From NCBI RefSeq assembly GCF_024622505.1, contig NZ_JANKAS010000008.1, forward strand, positions 1 to 64,000: 64,000 nucleotides of DNA, written 5' to 3'. This stretch comes from Irregularibacter muris (GTDB lineage: Bacteria > Bacillota > Clostridia > Eubacteriales > Garciellaceae). Shown here one piece after another: positions 58,306-64,000 of this stretch. Numbering within the stretch: position 1 is the stretch's first letter; every line of letters begins with the position of its first letter. The position numbers were made by a program, and so were the translations under genes. The notes under the pieces are model-generated. The model did not search any database and was not told where the DNA came from. It was given only the letters and a program-made list of their open reading frames with translations.

Positions 58306-59112
58306 ATGAACATTGAAAGTTTTTGGAACGAAAATGTTAAGATGTATGATTTATCACAAAAATTAAGTCATTTAACTCCACCATGGCCTACTTATGAGCC
58401 ATTACAGGTTAAATTCTTCAAGAGATTATCCCCAAATGGAGCTAATGGTATGTTAGTTACCCATTCAAACCATGTTGGTACTCACCTAGATGGCCCATTA
58501 CATTTTGATACAGCAGGAAGAGATCTAGCTTCCATAGAACTAGAAAAATTAGTTGGACCAGCTGCTATTGCAGACTTATCTGATATGGCTGAAGATTTTG
58601 GTATCTATACTCCACAAGACATTATGGATAGAGTTGAAGTGAAAAAAGGAGATATCCTTATCATTAAAACTGGATACTGTAAATATGCATGGGATGAGCC
58701 AGAAGCTGATGAAAAAAGATATATGGTAAGACATCCTGGTCCATCTCTAGATTTCATGGACTGGGCTCATGAAATGGAACTTAAATGGATTGGTGTTGAC
58801 TGTGGATCCGCTGACCACCCAATGAATACTAAAATCCGTGACTGGGAACCACAAGAAGCAGCAGCATGTGATGCTTATATGCAAAAGAAATATGGTAAAA
58901 CATTAAATGAAGTGTATCCATGGCCAGAGCAATACCAAGCAATGCACCTTCAAATGTTCCCTAAAAAGTATGGAGAAATCATCCATGCTGAGTGTATGGG
59001 TGGAGATCTTGTAGATTTAACCAGCAGAAGAATGGTTATTGGAGTTTTCCCATGGAGATGGGAAGGCGGAGAATCCTGTATCGCTCGTATTGTTGGATTT
59101 GACAATAAGTAA
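58306..59112 (+). CDS. Cyclase family hydrolase (kynurenine formamidase/isatin hydrolase-like)
   Basis: 268 residues. Metal-binding motif HVGTHLDGPLHF (HxGTHxDxPxHF) is intact; later GVDCGSADHPMN and the C-terminal RIVGFDN fit the cyclase family. Members are Mn/Zn hydrolases that open amide rings or cleave formamide groups (kynurenine formamidase, isatin hydrolase). As last gene of the AllFGH-like run it may open a cyclic imide or hydantoin-like ring to give a carbamoyl or amide acid. Inference from context. Terminator follows at 59135. Confidence 0.85.
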   Translation: MNIESFWNENVKMYDLSQKLSHLTPPWPTYEPLQVKFFKRLSPNGANGMLVTHSNHVGTHLDGPLHFDTAGRDLASIELEKLVGPAAIADLSDMAEDFGIYTPQDIMDRVEVKKGDILIIKTGYCKYAWDEPEADEKRYMVRHPGPSLDFMDWAHEMELKWIGVDCGSADHPMNTKIRDWEPQEAAACDAYMQKKYGKTLNEVYPWPEQYQAMHLQMFPKKYGEIIHAECMGGDLVDLTSRRMVIGVFPWRWEGGESCIARIVGFDNK

Positions 59113-59134
59113 GAATACAAATAACGAATTAGAG

Positions 59135-59167
59135 ATCAGATGGTATTTATACCATCTGATTTTTTTA
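59135..59167 (+). terminator. Terminator at the end of the AllFGH-like operon
   Basis: Perfect 12-base arms ATCAGATGGTAT and ATACCATCTGAT, loop TT, followed by seven T. Marks the end of the operon that starts upstream of 52943. Confidence 0.88.
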
Positions 59168-59337
59168 TTGTGATATAGAAAAGGTGATATAGAAAAGTTA
59201 GTCTTACTAGGCAGGGACCCTCCCCCTTTGCTTTATCCATTTTCCCACATTTCCCTCATTTTACCAGTGAAGTTTACATAATATTTTAGTATAATATATG
59301 CTGGCAGTTACTCTAATAGAAAAGGGGGAAGAGTAAC

Positions 59338-60162
59338 ATGAAAAGAATAGGAAGGATAAACAGGAGAAAAAAATCCATCTTGTTTTTATTTCTAATCAGT
59401 GCCCTATTACTGGCCTATTTTAACCTCAATAGGTTGATTACCCATATAGAGAAGGTACAAAGTAATGTCCTTATTTATAGATTAGAGGATTATGAAATAG
59501 AACAATCAGATGAATTTAGCTTCTATTATAAAGAGAATGATAGACAATATATGCAGAATATAATCAAAACATCCCAGGATATGATAAAAAGCGTAAATAA
59601 AAATATGAAACAAGATACTCCCGTAAAGTTTAATATGGTGATCTATCCAGATTCCATGGAAATGAATAAAGGATTAAGATTGCCTTCAGGAGAAGAAACT
59701 CTAGGTGCATATTATGGAGGCAATATATTTTTACTATCTCCTAGGCAATTAAATCTAGAAAATAACAAAATAGAAAACATCATTCTTCATGAATATACTC
59801 ACCTTTTAGTAGAAGAAAAAACCAAAGGAAATCATCCTATATGGTTTACAGAAGGCATAGCTCTATACCAAGAGTACAGTATTACCGGCTATGAGTGGGG
59901 GAAAGGATATCGTTTCCCCATGGATACCCCTCTATATTTAGAACAGCTGGAAAGGCATTTTAATGAAGTAGATACTTTTGCAGCTTATAGAGCTTCATTT
60001 TTAAGAATACAGTATTTAAGCGAAAGATATGGAAAGGATGCTCTTTTAAATATTATGGATAAAATGGGAGAAAATAAAAGCTATGATGAAGCTGTACAAA
60101 GCATCTTGGGCAAAAGCAAAAATCAATTGGAAAATGAGTTTATGCTATGGTATCATGGTTAA
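59338..60162 (+). CDS. Peptidase MA family metallohydrolase
   Basis: 274 residues. N-terminal membrane anchor (about 14-30), then a gluzincin domain with zinc site HEYTH (HExxH) and downstream Glu in WFTEGIALY. Likely faces outside and cuts peptides or proteins; substrate unknown. ATG 59338 after GGGGGAAGAG. Unlinked to the preceding operon by the terminator at 59135. Confidence 0.85.
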   Translation: MKRIGRINRRKKSILFLFLISALLLAYFNLNRLITHIEKVQSNVLIYRLEDYEIEQSDEFSFYYKENDRQYMQNIIKTSQDMIKSVNKNMKQDTPVKFNMVIYPDSMEMNKGLRLPSGEETLGAYYGGNIFLLSPRQLNLENNKIENIILHEYTHLLVEEKTKGNHPIWFTEGIALYQEYSITGYEWGKGYRFPMDTPLYLEQLERHFNEVDTFAAYRASFLRIQYLSERYGKDALLNIMDKMGENKSYDEAVQSILGKSKNQLENEFMLWYHG

Positions 60163-60522
60163 ATTTATGGTAAACTTTAATAGAAAATTATAAATAGAAT
60201 AAAAAAAGGAAATCCCCTATTTTTACACTATAATTAGGGCAATAGGGGAAATAGACGCAAAAATTCACAAAAATTGTAATAGAGGATAAAAGAGACCATA
60301 AAAAACTAGGATGTAAACCTGCTGTGTTAGAAAATAAAAGATTTTCAATAGAGAAATCTAATATTTTAGATTTTGGGAAAACAAGATCAACTAGCACAAC
60401 AAATGATTTTATGACAGGATGAACAAGTTATTTAAGGAAAAAATTCTACAGTAAAAAAGTATATGCATACGAAGGGATGGTGAGTACTTAAAATATATCT
60501 AGATATATTTTAGGGAATACAA
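60163..60522. other. Non-coding gap before murA
   Basis: A hairpin around 60208-60252 (AAATCCCCTATT...AATAGGGGAAAT) has a T-run only when read on the minus strand, where no gene lies upstream; it may be chance or a relic. No gene seen. Confidence 0.35.
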
Positions 60523-61779
60523 ATGGAAAAGTTACTCATAAAGAGTGGAAATAAACTACAGGGAAAAATAAGAATTAGTGGAGCAAAGAATGCCGCGGTA
60601 GCTATTATACCCGCTGCAATTTTATCAGGAGATATTTGTTTTATCGAAAACTTACCCAAGATCAATGATGTAAGACAGTTGGAACAAATCCTTTTACAAT
60701 TGGGAGCAGAAGTAGAACATAATCATTTTTCTAAGATGAAGATCAATGCCAGTACCATAAACAATTATGAAGCTTTGGGAGATAGTGCCCGTAGTATGAG
60801 GGCATCTTATTATTTTTTAGGAGCGATGTTAGGTAGATTTGGAAAGGCAGCGGTATCTCTGCCAGGGGGATGTAATATTGGCGTACGTCCTATTGATCAG
60901 CATATTAAAGGTTTTGAGGCCCTAGGAGCTAAGGTGACTATTGAACATGGAGTAGTAAGGGCAGAAGCTAAGGAGCTAATCGGTGCATCGATTTATTTAG
61001 ATGTTATAAGTGTGGGGGCTACCATCAATATTATGCTGGCAGCGGTAAAGGCCAAGGGAGTAACCACCATAGAAAATGCCGCCAAAGAACCCCATGTGGT
61101 TGATGTGGCTAACTTCTTAAATGCTATGGGAGCCGATATTAAAGGGGCAGGCACAGATGTAATAAAAATAAACGGTGTAGAGGAATTGCATGGGTGTGAT
61201 CACATGGTTATCCCTGATCAAATAGAGGCAGGTACCTATATGATCGCAGCAGCAGCTACCCAGGGCAATGTCACTATTGAAAATGTGATTCCTTATCATT
61301 TAGAGTCCATTTCCGCTAAGCTTATGGAAATGGGTGTAGTGATAAAAGAATATGATGATAGTGTACAGGTCATTGGAAAAGAACGTCTAAAGTCAGTGGA
61401 CCTAAAAACTTTACCCTATCCTGGTTTTCCTACAGATTTGCAACAGCCCATGAGTGTTTTATTAACCATAGCAGAGGGAACAAGTGTTGTTACCGAAAGC
61501 ATATGGGAAAATCGTTTCCGTCATGTGGGAGAGCTAAAAAGAATGGGAGCCAATATTAAAGTAGAAGGTAGAGTTGCTGTTATAGAAGGAGTAGAAAAAC
61601 TTTCAGGTGCAGAGGTACAAGCTACCGATTTAAGAGCAGGTGCAGCTATGGTCATTGCAGGCTTGATAGGAGAGGGCGAGACCCTAATTAGTAACCTGAT
61701 TCATATCGATCGAGGATATGAAGGCTTAGAAGAGAAAATGCTAAGTCTAGGAGGCAATATAAAAAGAATACAAGCCTAA
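60523..61779 (+). CDS. murA: UDP-N-acetylglucosamine 1-carboxyvinyltransferase
   Basis: 418 residues. First committed step of peptidoglycan synthesis: transfers enolpyruvate from PEP to UDP-GlcNAc. N-terminal [16 protein letters not shown]-like [13 protein letters not shown], catalytic Cys in [15 protein letters not shown] (fosfomycin target), C-terminal [13 protein letters not shown] and [12 protein letters not shown]. Firmicutes often carry two copies (murA and murB/Z); only one is here. ATG 60523 after TAGGGA. Terminator at 61807. Confidence 0.95.
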   Translation: MEKLLIKSGNKLQGKIRISGAKNAAVAIIPAAILSGDICFIENLPKINDVRQLEQILLQLGAEVEHNHFSKMKINASTINNYEALGDSARSMRASYYFLGAMLGRFGKAAVSLPGGCNIGVRPIDQHIKGFEALGAKVTIEHGVVRAEAKELIGASIYLDVISVGATINIMLAAVKAKGVTTIENAAKEPHVVDVANFLNAMGADIKGAGTDVIKINGVEELHGCDHMVIPDQIEAGTYMIAAAATQGNVTIENVIPYHLESISAKLMEMGVVIKEYDDSVQVIGKERLKSVDLKTLPYPGFPTDLQQPMSVLLTIAEGTSVVTESIWENRFRHVGELKRMGANIKVEGRVAVIEGVEKLSGAEVQATDLRAGAAMVIAGLIGEGETLISNLIHIDRGYEGLEEKMLSLGGNIKRIQA

Positions 61780-61806
61780 AAGAAAGAAATATGAAATCTT
61801 GTCATT

Positions 61807-61835
61807 GAGGTGCATTAAATGCGCGCCTCTTTTTT
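61807..61835 (+). terminator. Terminator of murA
   Basis: GAGGTGCAT pairs imperfectly with ATGCGCGCCTC, followed by seven T. Confidence 0.7.
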
Positions 61836-61870
61836 GCCTAGAAAGAATTACCTTGAAAAAAGGGGATGTT

Positions 61871-62665
61871 ATGACCATGAAAATCTGTAGTATTGCCAGT
61901 GGTAGCAGTGGCAATTGTATATATGTAGAATCAGGAAAAACTAAGGTATTAATTGATGCGGGTTTAAGTGGAAAAAGGATTACCCAGGGATTGGGACAAA
62001 TAGGAGTGGATGGTGAAGATTTAGATGGGATATTGATTACCCATGATCATAGTGATCATGTTAAGGGAGTGGGCATCCTATCTCGAAAATATAATATTCC
62101 AATTTATTCAAATGTATCCACATGGGAAGAAATAAAGCAAAAAATGGGTAAAATAAACCCAGAACATATTCAACATTTTCAAAGCAATAAATCCTTTGAT
62201 ATTAAGGACTTTCACATAAAACCCTTTCCTACCTCTCATGATGCCTGTGACTCTGTAGGATTTTGTCTCTATGGAAATAATAAAAAAATAAGTATAGCAA
62301 CGGATTTGGGGTATATTAGTAAAGATATTCTAGAGGAGCTTACGGGATCCGATATGGTGATTTTAGAAGCCAATCATGATGAAGAAATGTTAAAGGTAGG
62401 ACCCTATCCGTGGTATTTAAAAAAACGAATCCTAGGGGAGCAAGGCCACCTCTCGAATGAAAGTGCAGGCAATGCTTTGGTAAAGCTAGTAGAAAAAGGA
62501 CTAAAAAAGGTATTACTAGCCCATTTAAGTAAGGAAAACAACTTTCCTGAGCTAGCCTACCAGACCGTATATAATATTTTGCAGGAAAACAAAATAAATA
62601 TAAATAAAGATATCGCATTAGATATTGCCAGTAGAGAGCAAATTAGTGCTCTTTATTGTCTATAA
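61871..62665 (+). CDS. walJ: MBL fold metallohydrolase WalJ (YycJ)
   Basis: 264 residues from the ATG at 61871 (AGGGG five bases upstream); an ATG at 61877 gives MKICSIASGSSGNCIYVES. Metallo-beta-lactamase fold with THDHSDH, DAGLSGKRI and EANHDE. YycJ/WalJ belongs to the walRK cluster in Bacillus and has been linked to coordination of cell division with replication and to DNA processing. Here walR, walK, walH and walI are absent from the window. The long open frame to 61799 crosses the murA terminator and is not used. Confidence 0.9.
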   Translation: MTMKICSIASGSSGNCIYVESGKTKVLIDAGLSGKRITQGLGQIGVDGEDLDGILITHDHSDHVKGVGILSRKYNIPIYSNVSTWEEIKQKMGKINPEHIQHFQSNKSFDIKDFHIKPFPTSHDACDSVGFCLYGNNKKISIATDLGYISKDILEELTGSDMVILEANHDEEMLKVGPYPWYLKKRILGEQGHLSNESAGNALVKLVEKGLKKVLLAHLSKENNFPELAYQTVYNILQENKININKDIALDIASREQISALYCL

Positions 62666-62745
62666 ATACTACAGCCCAAAGGAAGTCATTATCTAATGAT
62701 TTTGTTTGGGTTGATATTTAATTTTTTATTTTGGGGGTGTTATTT

Positions 62746-63891
62746 ATGGAACAATATCCTGATTATAGGCCACCAAGGAAGAAAAATTCCACATTAAAGT
62801 ATCTATCTATAGCCATGCTAGGGGCAATTATTGGGGGGATCATTGTGGCCTTTGTATCCTCCTTCTATCTGAATCATAGGATCACCCAGCTTACCAAAGA
62901 TGGGGTTTTACCGAATCAGGTAGGACAATCGGGACAACAACAGATTGTATATCCAGAGGGAGAAAATATCACTGTGGCCCAAGCAGTAGCAGATAAGGTC
63001 ATGCCGGCTGTTGTGGGCATACAGGCCATAAAAGTTACAAGGGATATCTTTATGGGATCAAAAGAGACTGGAGGTATTGGAACGGGGGTTATTGTTAGCC
63101 CCGATGGGTTGATCTTAACCAACCATCATGTCATCACAGATAATCCCAAGGAAATTACTGTACAATTAAAGGATGGTAGAGAGTTAAAGGCTGAAGAAAT
63201 ATGGTCTAATGCCACCCTAGATTTGGGTGTCATTAAGATTGATGCCAATAATTTACCAGTAGCTGAGTTGGGAGATTCTGATCAAATTAAGGTAGGACAA
63301 ATGGCATTGGCCATTGGAAACCCCCTAGGGATGAGATTTGAAAGGACGGTCACTTCGGGAATTATTAGTGCATTAAATAGAAGTATTATGACCGAGAGCA
63401 ATATAGTCGAGGACCTCATTCAAACGGATGCCTCTATTAACCCAGGGAATAGTGGTGGTCCCCTATTAAATGACAAGGGGCAAGTCGTGGGGATTAATAC
63501 CTTTAAGATACAGACAGGGGAAGGATTAGGATTTGCCATTCCCATCAATGTAGCCAAACCCATTATTGATCAAGTGATAAAATATGGTGAGTTTAAACCC
63601 TCTATTTTAGGAATACAAGGTCTAGATAGAGAAATCGCCAGCTATGTTGAAGAAGAGATTGAAATAGATAAGGGTATTTTGATCATGGATATAGAAAGGG
63701 AGAGTGGTGTTTATAAGGCAGGCCTTAGGCAAGGTGACATCATTACCCACATTGATGGAAAAGAAGTAAATACCATGATACAATTGCGAACAGCCCTGTA
63801 TGAACATCTTCCTGGAGAAGAAGTAAGTATTAAATATCTTAGGAACAATAGCGAAAAAGAGGCTAAGATCACACTACAGCAAGGTGAATAG
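62746..63891 (+). CDS. htrA: HtrA-like serine protease with PDZ domain
   Basis: 381 residues. Single membrane anchor (about 22-44), trypsin-like domain with catalytic His in LTNHHVI, Asp in ATLDLGVIK and Ser in INPGNSGGPLL, and a C-terminal PDZ domain (GLRQGDIITHIDGKEV). Degrades misfolded proteins at the outer face of the membrane. Start ATG 62746 after GGGGGTG. Next to walJ, as in Bacillus. Ends in a terminator. Confidence 0.95.
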   Translation: MEQYPDYRPPRKKNSTLKYLSIAMLGAIIGGIIVAFVSSFYLNHRITQLTKDGVLPNQVGQSGQQQIVYPEGENITVAQAVADKVMPAVVGIQAIKVTRDIFMGSKETGGIGTGVIVSPDGLILTNHHVITDNPKEITVQLKDGRELKAEEIWSNATLDLGVIKIDANNLPVAELGDSDQIKVGQMALAIGNPLGMRFERTVTSGIISALNRSIMTESNIVEDLIQTDASINPGNSGGPLLNDKGQVVGINTFKIQTGEGLGFAIPINVAKPIIDQVIKYGEFKPSILGIQGLDREIASYVEEEIEIDKGILIMDIERESGVYKAGLRQGDIITHIDGKEVNTMIQLRTALYEHLPGEEVSIKYLRNNSEKEAKITLQQGE

Positions 63892-63902
63892 CATGCCGGA
63901 GA

Positions 63903-63932
63903 AAGAAACCCCTTATATAAGGAGTTTCTTTT
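63903..63932 (+). terminator. Terminator of htrA
   Basis: AAGAAACCCCTTATATAAGGAGTTTCTT palindrome: arms AAGAAAC and GTTTCTT around CCCTTATATAAGG, followed by a T-rich tract. Confidence 0.7.
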
Positions 63933-63990
63933 CTTTCTTGTATAATAGGGAAGTAGCTTTGCTATTTTTCTTTTGAAGGGATTGTCCATA

Positions 63991-64000
63991 ATGAAAATAA
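63991..64000 (+). CDS. Start of a gene cut by the window edge (possibly rlmH)
   Basis: ATG AAA ATA A at the very end, with GAAGGG ten bases upstream. In Firmicutes rlmH often follows htrA and starts with MKI; that is the only support. Very little can be said. Confidence 0.3.

Noticed and set aside
61799-61870. Longer WalJ starting at 61799
   Set aside because: The extension runs through the murA terminator; the ATG at 61871 has a binding site.

Overview
The window is about 64 kb of AT-rich DNA around a chromosomal replication origin. Gene order (dnaA-dnaN-yaaA-recF-remB-gyrB-gyrA on the minus strand; rpmH-rnpA-yidD-yidC-jag-mnmE-mnmG-rsmG-noc-soj-spo0J on the plus strand), consensus parS sites and the sporulation-linked genes yyaC, noc and soj/spo0J point to an endospore-forming anaerobe of the Clostridia. 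An Alkaliphilus-like genus is my guess; no rRNA gene lies inside the window to confirm it.

Layout. At the left edge, two tandem consensus promoters on the minus strand (56-84 and 187-215) and a leader hairpin show that an rRNA operon starts just beyond base 1. rpe, gyrA, gyrB, remB, recF, yaaA, dnaN and dnaA follow on the minus strand (0.4-10.2 kb). The origin is bipartite. One cluster of DnaA boxes lies between dnaN and dnaA, with a textbook unwinding module: box, GC-rich spacer, six TAG trios, AT-rich stretch. A second cluster of at least eight perfect boxes lies upstream of dnaA. To the right, transcription is mostly plus: the rpmH to rsmG block, the noc/soj/spo0J partition genes with two parS sites buried in perfect palindromes, a cysteine desulfurase-like gene, and a gene-poor stretch of nested inverted repeats (23.2-24.0 kb).

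From 25 to 36.8 kb are small conserved clostridial genes (DUF4446, lipid kinase, YkuS, YyaC, YedF, DUF3343, MscS, DUF951), then rpsF-ssb-rpsR, MazG-like, DUF2232, gdpP, rplI and dnaB. Five tRNA genes (Lys, Glu, Val, Asp, Thr; 38.7-39.2 kb) follow, with a truncated tRNA-Lys copy in front. An M1 peptidase, the primosome pair dnaD-dnaC (minus strand), an M23 endopeptidase with a WalR-like operator, and a subtilisin-like protease come next.

The accessory region is 46.5-59.1 kb: an NCS2 nucleobase permease; yqeC, mocA-like, xdhC and yqeB (maturation of a selenium-dependent molybdenum hydroxylase); a PucR regulator; then a tight set of DUF2877 (AllH-like), FdrA (AllF-like), an unannotated 56-residue ORF, DUF1116 (AllG-like), a family III CoA-transferase and a cyclase-family amidohydrolase. 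The AllFGH homologues suggest a carbamoyl-transfer step, as in E. coli oxamate transcarbamylase. Here they are paired with a hydrolase and a CoA-transferase instead of allantoin genes, so this may be an undescribed pathway for breaking down a nitrogen heterocycle. The selenium genes here and at 22.0, 28.2 and 28.8 kb support a labile-selenium cofactor trait. The right end carries a peptidase MA family gene, murA, the WalJ metallo-beta-lactamase protein and HtrA, without walRK in the window.
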